Positions 27,386 through 35,312 of a DNA stretch of 64,000 bases are shown here, piece by piece. Under the pieces are notes generated by a model that did not search any database, had not been told where the DNA came from, and saw only the letters and a list, made by a program, of their open reading frames with translations. Each line of letters starts with the position of its first letter. Within the stretch, counting starts at the first letter, position 1. The translations under genes were made by a program, and so were the position numbers. The DNA is from Methylococcus sp. Mc7. Lineage in GTDB: Bacteria; Pseudomonadota; Gammaproteobacteria; Methylococcales; Methylococcaceae. The DNA is taken from NCBI RefSeq assembly GCF_019285515.1, contig NZ_CP079095.1, positions 1,240,001 to 1,304,000 of the forward strand. Direction: 5' to 3'.

Positions 27386-27534
27386 ACGAAATAAGTCCTG
27401 GAAAATTAACCAGACACGGCTCGTCTTTCCGGCAGGGATTGCCGGAATCCAGTTGCCATGGAAGGAGCAAGCCATAAAACATCCCTGTAACCTGGATGCC
27501 GGCATGACGCTGCAAATTGCAGGACTTATTTTGT
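27386..27534. mobile_element. MITE-like element, no transposase (about 149 bp)
   Basis: Inverted ends of 15 bases with one mismatch (ACGAAATAAGTCCTG at 27386-27400, CAGGACTTATTTTGT at 27520-27534) bound a non-coding 149-bp unit. Inside is a nested palindrome with CCGGAATCCAG and CTGGATGCCGG arms. No clear target duplication. Its right end provides the last codons and TAA stop of brxA. Confidence 0.7.
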
Positions 27535-28401
27535 TACACCTACTAAGCTCACACACTGATTTCCTGCCCCCTCTGTCCTTACTTCCAGGTTTGGGCACTT
27601 TGACGCAAGGTACCCCAGTGGCTGGTCCAGCACGAAGGGATAAAGCACAGCCAGCGACGATAGTGTCGGAACGGACACCGCTTTGCCCACATAACGCAGC
27701 GCCGCTTCGACCAGCCAGGTCACAGCCTGTTCGTTGCTGACCACGATCGGCTTCATGCGCACGAGGCGCTTGCCTTTGCGACGTCCATCCCTGGACGTCG
27801 CCCCTTCGGGGGCAGTCTGCCGGCTGTCCAAATTTGCTCCGGACAAATTTGTCTCGACCCGCTCGATTGCGCCCCAGCTCGCTTGCGACTGCAGCACCAT
27901 GTTGGTCATGCGGTACGTGCCTTCGCGTTCGCCATAGGCCTCGCTCATTCGGCGATGGACTTCCGCCGAAGCACAATCACCCTGCAGCGCCGTGAGGCGC
28001 CCCACCAGCTCCGCCACCTTGCCGAAGAACGGATAGGTGGCAATGGCCATGCCCCAGGTCAGGGCGGCGATAGGGACGCTCGGGTCGGCCTTGAAGATCG
28101 TGACGCCACGCTCGGCGAAGTCGGCGAGTTCGGGGCGTGGCTCCAGCCAGAGACGATTCAACACGGTCCGGGTCTTCTTGCGGGCAGCGACACCGAGCCC
28201 CGCCGCGTCGAGCGCAGCATTCAGGTCTTCGAGCGTAGCCAAGTCGGCACGCACTCTGAGCGCGGCAGCCGCCCATTCGAGCGGGATGAAGCGATCAAAG
28301 CCGATTTGCGGCACCCGTCCCTGGGCGCCGCCGCTACGCGGCCCGCCATTCGGCGGTCCAAATCCGCTCCCGGCGGATTTGTGCGGTGCTGCCGGTGTCA
28401 T
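27526..28401 (-). CDS. brxA: BREX protein BrxA (DUF1819-type) with two in-frame repeats
   Basis: A 291-residue small DNA-binding-type BREX component, last gene of the type 3 operon. Its C-terminal part reads SNEQAVTWLVEAALRYVGKAV and TLSSLAVLYPFVLDQPLGYL, the BrxA-like pattern. The middle (VAELVGRLTALQGDCASAEVHRRM and YGEREGTYRMTNMVLQS) fits the family. Residues about 7-31 and 183-208 are encoded by the 75-bp repeat elements; without them the length (about 240) is closer to the usual 200. ATG at 28401 lies six bases after the pglZ stop. The stop codon is donated by a MITE-like element. Assignment rests on operon position plus these segments. Confidence 0.75.
   Translation of the reverse strand: MTPAAPHKSAGSGFGPPNGGPRSGGAQGRVPQIGFDRFIPLEWAAAALRVRADLATLEDLNAALDAAGLGVAARKKTRTVLNRLWLEPRPELADFAERGVTIFKADPSVPIAALTWGMAIATYPFFGKVAELVGRLTALQGDCASAEVHRRMSEAYGEREGTYRMTNMVLQSQASWGAIERVETNLSGANLDSRQTAPEGATSRDGRRKGKRLVRMKPIVVSNEQAVTWLVEAALRYVGKAVSVPTLSSLAVLYPFVLDQPLGYLASKCPNLEVRTEGAGNQCVSLVGVTK
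27778..27853 (-). repeat. BREX-island palindromic repeat, copy 1 (in brxA)
   Basis: Forward on the coding strand, encoding NLSGANLDSRQTAPEGAT and on. First stem CAAATTTG/CAAATTTG; last stem GACGTCC/GGACGTC around the shared AGGGAT core. Confidence 0.9.
28310..28382 (-). repeat. BREX-island palindromic repeat, copy 2 (brxA N-terminus)
   Basis: Forward on the coding strand, encoding KSAGSGFGPPNGGPRSGG and on, from residue 7 of BrxA. A sequence variant with GGACCGCCG/CGGCGG in the middle stem. Confidence 0.85.
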
Positions 28402-28406
28402 TCGAT

Positions 28407-30701
28407 TCAATTGCGGCCTCCATCCCTGGAGGCCGCCCCTTCGGGGCCAGCCTGACGGCTGTCCAAATCTGCTCCAGGCAGATTTGTCACGTAACTCACT
28501 TTGACGAAGGGCACGATCAGCTCCTCCACGGAGACGCCGCCGTGAACCACGACTTGGGTCTCCTTCGGCACAAACGCTCCGCGCCCTCCTGCGAATAGCG
28601 GCATGAAGTTCGCCGGTAGTCCAGCGACATCCAGACGGAAGGACTCCGGATTGGCGGCCGCCGTCTCCGCGATCACAGCCTCGCTGCGATAGGTCCTGAC
28701 GCGCTCCCCGCGCAGTTCCGACGCGACCCCCTGGTTCGGGCGGCCAATGCCCACCGCTTCGACGTTGCCGTGGTCTGCGGTCAGGTAGACGTGGAATCCG
28801 TTGTCCAGCAGCATCGAGAACAGACGATCCACGAAGCCAGACTCGCACCAGCTTGCGATCTGGGCAGCAATGCCCCGCTTTCCGAGCACCGCCCCATGGA
28901 TGATCTCGTCAACGGTATCCACGACGAGACCGGCCACCTTCATAGCCGGATTGGTCAGTGCTGCTTCAAGCGCGGGGAGGTCATCGGTGCGCTTGATTGA
29001 CTTGCGGTACAGCACCTCGTTCGCGCGAAGACCATGGTCCTGCCAGAACCGTGTCCATTGCGCGGGTTCCTGAGAGGTTGATTCGATGCTGTCGGCGAAT
29101 TCGCGCGGGCGCAGGGCGGAGAACAGCGCCTGCCGGGAGACCGATGTCAGGGTTGGCAGCCACGCAAAACAGGCGTTCTCGTCGAACATCAGCCGCTGCG
29201 ACCGATTGATCACGCTCTCCCGGATCTGAATCCACTGATCTACGGCCAGCCCGTCGAATACCACCAGCGCGATCTTCTCCTCGCCGTTGCCGCGGCGCAT
29301 CGCCAGATACCGTGGCACATGGTGGACCATGATCGGTCCTTTGGCCGCCGGCAAAGACGGCAGGTCCGCGTAATGCTTGCCTACCCATTCACGCAACCGA
29401 TCGTCAGCGGAGATGACCAGGTCTCGCATTACGTCCTTGATGCTTTCCGCTTGGGCTGTATCCAATCCATGGAAGCGCGAGATGACTTCGCCAAGCCGAC
29501 GCGAGAAATGGGTCCAGTCGCGGTGTGGTGACTCGATGTTCGGCACTTCCGCCTTCAGGCTCTTGATGCCTTCGAGCACCAGGTTCCGCATCGATGCCGG
29601 GTCCTGCACCACGCCCGCCTTGGCCCATTCCGGCAGGGTGGCCGGCACGCCCTGGACCACCAGCGGGTGCAACGTGCCGTCCAGGAACATCGAGTCGACG
29701 ATCACGCGGACGTCATGGTGGTCGAAAGGCAGGTCGAGTTTTGCGACGTAATCGGGCGGCGTGGGTTCACCAGTACGGGTTCCAGTGACTCCCAGCTTGG
29801 TGAGATAGCGAAACCAGGCTTCCTGCACGACACGGAGGGTGATGCTCTTGTTTGCAAACAACTCGGCGATGGGTATGCCTTTGACCAATTCGCCGGGAGC
29901 GAATTGGGACGCCGGAACGGCGGCCCCGTCAGGGGCGGCCGCCATGGATGGTGTCCGCAGCGCGTTATGCTCGCCGACCACTTGCCCCATGTGCTGCGCA
30001 AGCACGGGCGGAAGGGCCGCCTCGCGGTAGTGCAGACGAAGGAGCTCACGCCAGAAGTCGTCCGGGCGCGTGATGAGGTGCGGACTGATCCGGAAGATAT
30101 GCGTCAGCACGAACTCCTTGGTCGCGGCTTCGCCCAGCGACTGATGGGCGTGCCTTGCCTGCGCCTCGAATAGGGATGGCAGCATCTCGCTACCCAGCTG
30201 CCTCACCACGGCATAGCTCAGCTTGGGGAACAACTCGGCGAGACTCAGGCTCAGCTTCCGCGCCTGACGCACGTAGTCCCAAGGCAAGTCGCTGACGCTG
30301 CGGCACCCATCCATGGGTGCCGCCCCTGCGGGGCCAGCCTGTCGGCTGTCCAAATTCGCTCCAGGCGGATTTGTCGTGCCGGGCAGATGGAGGATCAAGG
30401 CTCGGGAGGGGCCCGGTTCGCCCCGATCCCACGCCGCCCGATAGCGCTCCTCATACTCCGCCCGGAAAGCGACGCTGTCCTCGAAAGGCAGTACCTCAAA
30501 GCCACGCTCGCGCAGTCCCGACAACACCTGCTCATCCAGCAGCACATCGTCCGGGTCGGCGACGATCCAGAGCCGGGCCAGATCGACGGGAAACTCCTTC
30601 AGGATGCGGTCAACCCAGGCGGTGCTGCGTCCATCCATGGACGCAGCCCCTTCGGGGCCAGCCTGTCGGCTGTCCAAATTCGTTCCTGACGAATTTGTCA
30701 T
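28407..30701 (-). CDS. pglZ: BREX type 3 phosphatase-like protein PglZ with four in-frame repeats
   Basis: A 764-residue PglZ of the alkaline-phosphatase-like superfamily, the hallmark of BREX systems. Metal-binding motifs are seen in ALVVFDGLAVDQW (Asp near 480) and YLTADHGNVEAVG (near 642). IVPFVKVSYV near the end and the N-terminal RLWIVADPDDVLLDE complete the fold. The ATG overlaps the brxHII stop (ATGA). Four 75-bp repeats are read through: residues about 2-26, 109-133, 249-273 (inverted) and 739-763, the last forming the C-terminus. Roughly 100 residues are therefore repeat-derived. PglZ is expected to act with the PglX methylase and BrxC in marking self and blocking phage. Confidence 0.9.
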   Translation of the reverse strand: MTNSSGTNLDSRQAGPEGAASMDGRSTAWVDRILKEFPVDLARLWIVADPDDVLLDEQVLSGLRERGFEVLPFEDSVAFRAEYEERYRAAWDRGEPGPSRALILHLPGTTNPPGANLDSRQAGPAGAAPMDGCRSVSDLPWDYVRQARKLSLSLAELFPKLSYAVVRQLGSEMLPSLFEAQARHAHQSLGEAATKEFVLTHIFRISPHLITRPDDFWRELLRLHYREAALPPVLAQHMGQVVGEHNALRTPSMAAAPDGAAVPASQFAPGELVKGIPIAELFANKSITLRVVQEAWFRYLTKLGVTGTRTGEPTPPDYVAKLDLPFDHHDVRVIVDSMFLDGTLHPLVVQGVPATLPEWAKAGVVQDPASMRNLVLEGIKSLKAEVPNIESPHRDWTHFSRRLGEVISRFHGLDTAQAESIKDVMRDLVISADDRLREWVGKHYADLPSLPAAKGPIMVHHVPRYLAMRRGNGEEKIALVVFDGLAVDQWIQIRESVINRSQRLMFDENACFAWLPTLTSVSRQALFSALRPREFADSIESTSQEPAQWTRFWQDHGLRANEVLYRKSIKRTDDLPALEAALTNPAMKVAGLVVDTVDEIIHGAVLGKRGIAAQIASWCESGFVDRLFSMLLDNGFHVYLTADHGNVEAVGIGRPNQGVASELRGERVRTYRSEAVIAETAAANPESFRLDVAGLPANFMPLFAGGRGAFVPKETQVVVHGGVSVEELIVPFVKVSYVTNLPGADLDSRQAGPEGAASRDGGRN
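28413..28488 (-). repeat. BREX-island palindromic repeat, copy 3 (pglZ C-terminus)
   Basis: Forward, encoding the last residues of PglZ (LPGADLDSRQAGPEGAAS and on). Stems CAAATCTGC/GCAGATTTG and GGCCTCC/GGAGGCC differ from other copies but pair. Confidence 0.9.
29883..29957 (+). repeat. BREX-island palindromic repeat, copy 4 (in pglZ, inverted)
   Basis: Reverse relative to the gene, still open in frame; peptide includes PSMAAAPDGAAVPASQFAP. First stem CAATTCGC/GCGAATTG. Confidence 0.88.
30302..30375 (-). repeat. BREX-island palindromic repeat, copy 5 (in pglZ)
   Basis: Forward, peptide NPPGANLDSRQAGPAGAAP and on. Last stem GGCACCCAT/ATGGGTGCC. Confidence 0.9.
30626..30699 (-). repeat. BREX-island palindromic repeat, copy 6 (pglZ N-terminus)
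   Basis: Forward, starting within the pglZ start codon region: its TGAC edge overlaps the ATGA shared by brxHII stop and pglZ start. Peptide NSSGTNLDSRQAGPEGAAS and on. Confidence 0.9.
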
Positions 30702-33700
30702 GCTTGCGCACCTCCCGGGTGGCCAATGCGAAGCATCAGCACCGCGTTGAGATCCGGCGTGCAGGCTTCCGCATCGGCCAGCGCTGCCATGCGCGCCTCG
30801 TGCTCAGCTTCGAGCCGCTTGCGCCGGTGCTCCCTGACGGCGGGAAGGCCGATGCGGCCTATCGCCTGGTACCGCGCCTCGAAGGCGTAGCGCGCCCGTT
30901 CGCGCTCCTCGGCGAGCCAGGTGCGGTGCTCCTCCAGCAGCTCCGCAAAGAGCCGCTCCCCCTGCGCCTTGGCCGCAGCCAGCGATGCCTCGAAGCAGGC
31001 CAAGGCGTTCTCCACCTCGACCTTCGGGGCGAGCGTCACGTTCTCGGTCAGCAGCAAATCCCAGATCCGCTTGGCGGTCGGCATGAAGGTGCGGCCATCG
31101 TCGGTGACAAACACGGGAAGGAACCGCCGCCGGGAGAAGCCCTCGGAGAGGTTGGACGCGCTGATGCTGATCTCCCACAGCGACCACACGCCATGCACCG
31201 TATCGGGCAGGCCGGTCACCGCCGCAATCGGCAGCGGCTGGCCCGCCACGCAGCGCGGGAGTTCGCTGATGACCGCGCGGGCGCGCGGATCTTCCAGCGT
31301 GATCCACTCCATCTCGGGGTTCTGTTCGGCGGTGCGTGCGTCGAAGCAGACGCGTGGAGATTCAGTCGCGACATCCCTGCCGCTCGCCCCAAGGGGCGCC
31401 TTCGGCGTGCAAATCGGCAATCCTGCCGATTTGTCGCTCCCTCCCCAATCCGGCCAACGAATTCGCCAACAATTCCCTTCTCTTACGGCCATGCCACCTC
31501 GCGCAGGCAGGCCAGCGGTGATCGCACGCTCCAACCAATACTGCGCCGGATGATCCCGCCACTTACGCGCATCGTCTGCTTCCAGCGCGTGGTCTTCCGT
31601 CAGCAGATCGGTGTCTTTGCGGCTTGCCGCCACCTTCTCCCGTACCTTGTTGATCACCGCATCGCACTCCGTGTCGATCGAGGACGGGTCTTGCAGCCCG
31701 TGGACGAACAGTTCGTCAAAGATCGGCTCCACCTCCACCGAGTCCATCACATCGGCCGCCTTGTCGACGCCGAACTCCTGGGCAATGACGGCGAGCTTCT
31801 CCTCCAGCACCTGGCGAACGCGGTGCTCCACGGTGTCTTCCAACACGAAGTTGATGGCCCGCACGACATGGGGCTGGCCGATGCGGTCCACGCGGCCGAT
31901 ACGCTGCTCCAGCCGCATCGGGTTCCACGGCATGTCGAAGTTGACGATGACATGGCAGAACTGCAGGTTCAGGCCCTCGCCGCCGGCGTCGGTGGAGACC
32001 ATTATTTGAGCACCGCGTGACAAATTCGCCGGGAGCGAATTTGGACAGCCGTCAGGCTGGTCCCGAAGGGACGGACTCCAGGGATGGAGTCCGCAAAAGG
32101 CCTGCTGCGCACGGGTGCGCGCGTCCAGGTCCATGCCACCGTTGAGCAGCGCCACCGAAAAGCCCCGGCTCTCCAGGAACTCCGCCAGCATGGCCTGGGT
32201 GGGAACGAATTCGGTGAAGACCAGCACCTTGAGCTGCGGATCGTTCTCCTCCTGCTGGAGTTTGTAGATCAACTCCAACAGCGCTTCTGCCTTGGCGTCC
32301 GTTCCCTGTCTCTCGGTTTCGCGAGCCAGCTCCAGCAGCATCTCGACTTCCGACTTCTCCCGCTCCCAGCCGCTGGCCTGCAGGGCAATGTCCAGCTGGG
32401 ACTGGCCGTCGAGCTCTGCCCACTCATCCGGGTCAACCGCCTCGACAAAATCGCCAGGAGCGATTTTGGACAGCCGCCAGGCTGGCCCCGAAGGGGTCGG
32501 GTCCAGGGATGGACCCGACAACAGGTTCGCCTGTGCCTGCGGCGCATCCAGCAGGGCCTGGCGCTTCTCCAGCGTGGCGCGGATGGCTGCTGTACTGGAC
32601 GTCACTAGGCGCTGCATCAGGATCATCAGGAAGCCGATGTGCCGCTGTTTGGCGGCCATTGCCTGGTTGTAACCGTGCCGCACGTAGTCCGTGACAGCCA
32701 CGTAGAGCCGCTGCTGGGCGGCATGTCGGTCCTGCCACGCCACGGTTTGGAGCCGCGTCGACCGGGGCTTGAACAGCGGTTGGCCTTCCGCGTCGATGGC
32801 GGCGCGCTTCTCGGTGCGGATCACGAATGGGCGCACCCGGTCACGGTTGATGCTGCCTTCGTCCGGAAACGCCTCTCGGTCCAGCAACTGCATCAGCCGC
32901 ATGAACTGGTCGGTCTTGCCCTGGTGCGGCGTCGCGGACAGCAAGAGCAGATAAGGCGCGGCCTCGGCCAAGGCGGCGCCCAGCTTGTACCGGGCAACCT
33001 GCTCGGTGCTGCCGCCGAGGCGGTGTGCCTCGTCGATGATCACCAGATCCCAGCCCGCCGAAATTAGATCCTCGAAGCGCTCGCGGTTGTAGGTGGCGAG
33101 TTGCTCCAGGCTCCAGCCGCGCCGGCCCTCGATGGGTTTCACCGAATCCAGCGAGCAGATCACCTGGTCGTGCATCCGCCAGAGGTTCTCGTCGTTTTCC
33201 CTCACCCCCGGCCCCTCTCCCGGAGGGAGAGGGGAGGAAAAGGAACGGAAGGCAGCGAGTTCAGAAGGCTCGACGAAGCGGAAAGGCTCGCCGAAGTGCA
33301 GCCGCATTTCGGCCTGCCACTGGCGCACCAGACCTTTCGGTGCCACCACCAGCACGCGCCGCACCATGCCGCGTAGCTTGAGTTCGCGCAGCACCAACCC
33401 TGCCTCGATGGTCTTGCCCAGTCCCACCTCGTCCGCCAGCAGGTAGCGGATGCGGTCCCGGCTCATGGCCCGGTTCAGCGCGTAGAGCTGGTGCGGCAGC
33501 GGCACCACGCTGGACTGGATCGGCGCCAGCAGCAGGTTGTCTTCCAGTGCGTCGAGCAGCTTGGCCGCTGCTGCCGTGTGCAGGACCTGCTCCACGGTAG
33601 AGCGCACGGCAGTCAGATCGCCGAGATCCTGCGCGCGGGCGCGCACCACGGCATCCTTGGCCGGCAGCCAGACGCGGTAGGCGACCTCGCCCCACACGTC

Positions 33701-33775
33701 CTGGCGGTCGATCACCCGGCAGGGTGACGCCTGCCGGGCATGCCAGCACCAGGCTCCGACACTCCACGAATTCAT
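30698..33775 (-). CDS. brxHII: BREX type 3 SNF2-like helicase BrxHII with in-frame repeats
   Basis: A 1025-residue SF2/SNF2-type DNA translocase. Motif I DEVGLGKTIEAG at 115-126, LVVAPKGLVRQW (Ia), DEAH at 248-251, LLLSATPHQGKTDQF (III), VLVFTEFVPTQ (IV), VSTDAGGEGLNLQ (V) and RIGRVDRIGQ (VI) are all intact. Insertions read through in frame: a CCCTCTCCC palindrome at about 178-197 and 75-bp repeats at about 419-444, 561-585 and 781-803. The second of these falls inside the helicase C domain between motifs IV and V. ATG at 33775 overlaps the nuclease gene stop (ATGA), and the stop overlaps pglZ, so translation is coupled. Confidence 0.93.
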   Translation of the reverse strand: MNSWSVGAWCWHARQASPCRVIDRQDVWGEVAYRVWLPAKDAVVRARAQDLGDLTAVRSTVEQVLHTAAAAKLLDALEDNLLLAPIQSSVVPLPHQLYALNRAMSRDRIRYLLADEVGLGKTIEAGLVLRELKLRGMVRRVLVVAPKGLVRQWQAEMRLHFGEPFRFVEPSELAAFRSFSSPLPPGEGPGVRENDENLWRMHDQVICSLDSVKPIEGRRGWSLEQLATYNRERFEDLISAGWDLVIIDEAHRLGGSTEQVARYKLGAALAEAAPYLLLLSATPHQGKTDQFMRLMQLLDREAFPDEGSINRDRVRPFVIRTEKRAAIDAEGQPLFKPRSTRLQTVAWQDRHAAQQRLYVAVTDYVRHGYNQAMAAKQRHIGFLMILMQRLVTSSTAAIRATLEKRQALLDAPQAQANLLSGPSLDPTPSGPAWRLSKIAPGDFVEAVDPDEWAELDGQSQLDIALQASGWEREKSEVEMLLELARETERQGTDAKAEALLELIYKLQQEENDPQLKVLVFTEFVPTQAMLAEFLESRGFSVALLNGGMDLDARTRAQQAFCGLHPWSPSLRDQPDGCPNSLPANLSRGAQIMVSTDAGGEGLNLQFCHVIVNFDMPWNPMRLEQRIGRVDRIGQPHVVRAINFVLEDTVEHRVRQVLEEKLAVIAQEFGVDKAADVMDSVEVEPIFDELFVHGLQDPSSIDTECDAVINKVREKVAASRKDTDLLTEDHALEADDARKWRDHPAQYWLERAITAGLPARGGMAVREGNCWRIRWPDWGGSDKSAGLPICTPKAPLGASGRDVATESPRVCFDARTAEQNPEMEWITLEDPRARAVISELPRCVAGQPLPIAAVTGLPDTVHGVWSLWEISISASNLSEGFSRRRFLPVFVTDDGRTFMPTAKRIWDLLLTENVTLAPKVEVENALACFEASLAAAKAQGERLFAELLEEHRTWLAEERERARYAFEARYQAIGRIGLPAVREHRRKRLEAEHEARMAALADAEACTPDLNAVLMLRIGHPGGAQA
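31366..31435 (-). repeat. BREX-island palindromic repeat, copy 7 (in brxHII, degenerate)
   Basis: Shorter, diverged copy (about 70 bp) keeping GACAAATCGG/CCGATTTG-type first stem and the AGGGATG core; peptide KSAGLPICTPKAPLGASG. Confidence 0.7.
32020..32095 (+). repeat. BREX-island palindromic repeat, copy 8 (in brxHII helicase core, inverted)
   Basis: Reverse relative to the gene; peptide LHPWSPSLRDQPDGCPNSL. Stems CAAATTCGC/GCGAATTTG and GGACTCC/GGAGTCC. Confidence 0.9.
32444..32520 (+). repeat. BREX-island palindromic repeat, copy 9 (in brxHII, inverted)
   Basis: Reverse relative to the gene; peptide SGPSLDPTPSGPAWRLSKI. Stems CAAAATCGC/GCGATTTTG and GGGTCC/GGACCC. Confidence 0.9.
33201..33236. 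repeat. CCCTCTCCC palindrome inside brxHII (copy C)
   Basis: CTCACCCCCGGCCCCTCTCC.../GGGAGAGGGG read through in frame as SPLPPGEGPGVREN, the same peptide type (PLPxGEG) as at the end of Cca. Confidence 0.85.
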
Positions 33776-34281
33776 GCGCTGACCCGACTGACAGGATAGT
33801 GAGGAAGCGCCTTGTTCCATGCGTCGATATTCATGACAGCACAACCAGCCACGAACGACCTTTTCCACGGCTTGTCGTCCGGGCCGGTTGTTGGAATCTG
33901 CCGTTTCAGTGCGTCGGTCCGGGCCAACAAATCGGCATCGGACAAAGTGCTCGCGCCGATCAGCACCAAGTAGTAAATGGGCTTCATCGCTTGACCTGAT
34001 GCCCATTCGTACAGGAAAGAGTCCCGGTACTTCGTTTTCAGATCGGCATCCAGCGCTCCACTAAGGAACTTTTGCAGGAACTTCTTCTGATCTTTGGGCT
34101 GCGCCGCAGGATGTTCCGGGTCCTTTAACTCGATGAACAGAACCCGGTCATCCAGTTCCACGATGAAATCCACCGCTTTCATGCAGTGGCTCAGGCCGTG
34201 GCTTGCCTCGTCGTCGAACTTTCGCCCCGTGCTGCCTGCGGGCAGCGTAATCTGCAAATCATTCTCGGCAAGAACGGTCAT
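33772..34281 (-). CDS. PD-(D/E)XK-like nuclease, partner of the adjacent ATPase
   Basis: A 169-residue cytoplasmic protein with KAVDFIVELDDRVLFIELKDPEHP near residues 35-57. The spacing Asp ... (I)ELK matches the PD-(D/E)XK nuclease core: Asp in VDFIV, then Glu-x-Lys in IELKD. A preceding EASHGLSHC and following KKFLQKFLSGALDADLKTKYRDSFLY would form flanking helices. No metal-binding Cys cluster. Start ATG overlaps the ATPase stop by four bases and its own stop overlaps the brxHII start by four bases, so it is embedded in the BREX operon. It is not one of the standard type 3 BREX genes. Nuclease activity is inferred from the motif only. Confidence 0.7.
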   Translation of the reverse strand: MTVLAENDLQITLPAGSTGRKFDDEASHGLSHCMKAVDFIVELDDRVLFIELKDPEHPAAQPKDQKKFLQKFLSGALDADLKTKYRDSFLYEWASGQAMKPIYYLVLIGASTLSDADLLARTDALKRQIPTTGPDDKPWKRSFVAGCAVMNIDAWNKALPHYPVSRVSA

Positions 34282-35312
34282 TCGACCAGCCCTCCGAGGC
34301 TACGCTTCAGTTCCCGGTCGTAGAGATCGCTGAACGTTCCGGCAATTGCATTGGGGTCGATACCGATGTAGCTGTCGCTGGCGTTGGCCACAACCGCCTT
34401 CTGCTCGTCGCGGTACAGCGAGATGTAACGGATGGCGTCCCCCTTTTTCTGGCGTAGATCAAACTCCTTGAGCACCACGTAGTTGTGTGTCGTTAGAAAA
34501 ACCTGAACACCGAGCCGTTGAAGTTCCAGGATGATCTCGACGATTTCGCCCATCAATGCGGGGTTAAGGTTGGCCTCAGGCTCATCCCAGAACAGTACGG
34601 AGCCGGACAGCAGCGTGCCGTTCTGGATCAATAGCCAAACCAGCGCGAGCTTGCGCATACCCTCGGCGAGTAAGGTGAACTCCAATTCGCCTTGGCTGTT
34701 CTTTAGGAAAAAGTGCTCGCCCTTGGCTACCACCTTGCCTTCGATGGCCTTTTGTAGGGTCGTCAAAAGCTTCTGACGGTTCGCAGCGATGGGGCCTTTG
34801 AGTGTGGGCAGAAAAGCCTTCTTGATGATGTCCACATAGACTTCTTCGAATGCAATTTCCCGCTTCGATGCTGTGGCCAAAAAGCCGGGGGCGTGAGCGA
34901 GCATCTCCTTGACCGGAATATAGGCGGATTCGAGCCCGGCCCCCTGCCACTTGGCTTCGCCCGTGACACGCACATCCTTGACGTCCGCCTTCTGGTTATC
35001 GATAACCGCTTTCAGCTTTGCACCATCGTCCCGCGTGACCATGATCTCCGCGGCCGGCAAACCCTGTTGCCGTCGAATCAAGCGTGTCATGCGCGCCTGA
35101 TACGGATTGAAAACGCCGAGGAGTTTGCGGGCAAAACCCTTTTCCCGGTCCTCGCCCGTCGTGATCGCCGTCGCTGCATAGAGCACCTTCAGCAGATGAG
35201 TTTTGCCTGTGCCATTCGCGCCGATAATGACATTGACGCCCGGCGAGAGTGTCTGATCGAGCTTGGCGAAGGCTGTGAAATTTTCCAGCCTGACGTGGTT
35301 GATCTTGCTCAT
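34278..35312 (-). CDS. ABC/OLD-type AAA ATPase, nested in BREX operon
   Basis: A 344-residue ATPase of the RecF/OLD-like ABC class. Walker A is GANGTGKTH near residues 32-40, the signature-like region is LLAEGMRKLALVWLL, Walker B with catalytic Glu is SVLFWDEPEANLNPAL, and the H-loop is VFLTTHNYVVLKEF. No TOPRIM or nuclease domain is fused; instead a separate PD-(D/E)XK-like gene overlaps its stop by four bases. Its own start overlaps the pglXI stop by four bases. Small ABC ATPase plus nuclease pairs are a common defence design (Septu, PARIS, Gabija are named precedents), but the combination seen here does not match those partners. It contains none of the 75-bp repeats. Confidence 0.85.
   Translation of the reverse strand: MSKINHVRLENFTAFAKLDQTLSPGVNVIIGANGTGKTHLLKVLYAATAITTGEDREKGFARKLLGVFNPYQARMTRLIRRQQGLPAAEIMVTRDDGAKLKAVIDNQKADVKDVRVTGEAKWQGAGLESAYIPVKEMLAHAPGFLATASKREIAFEEVYVDIIKKAFLPTLKGPIAANRQKLLTTLQKAIEGKVVAKGEHFFLKNSQGELEFTLLAEGMRKLALVWLLIQNGTLLSGSVLFWDEPEANLNPALMGEIVEIILELQRLGVQVFLTTHNYVVLKEFDLRQKKGDAIRYISLYRDEQKAVVANASDSYIGIDPNAIAGTFSDLYDRELKRSLGGLVE

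Noticed and set aside
33772-34006. Longer BrxHII starting at 34006
   Set aside because: The upstream part overlaps the nuclease gene in another frame and is Arg/Cys rich; the ATG at 33775 has the ATGA coupling seen across the operon.
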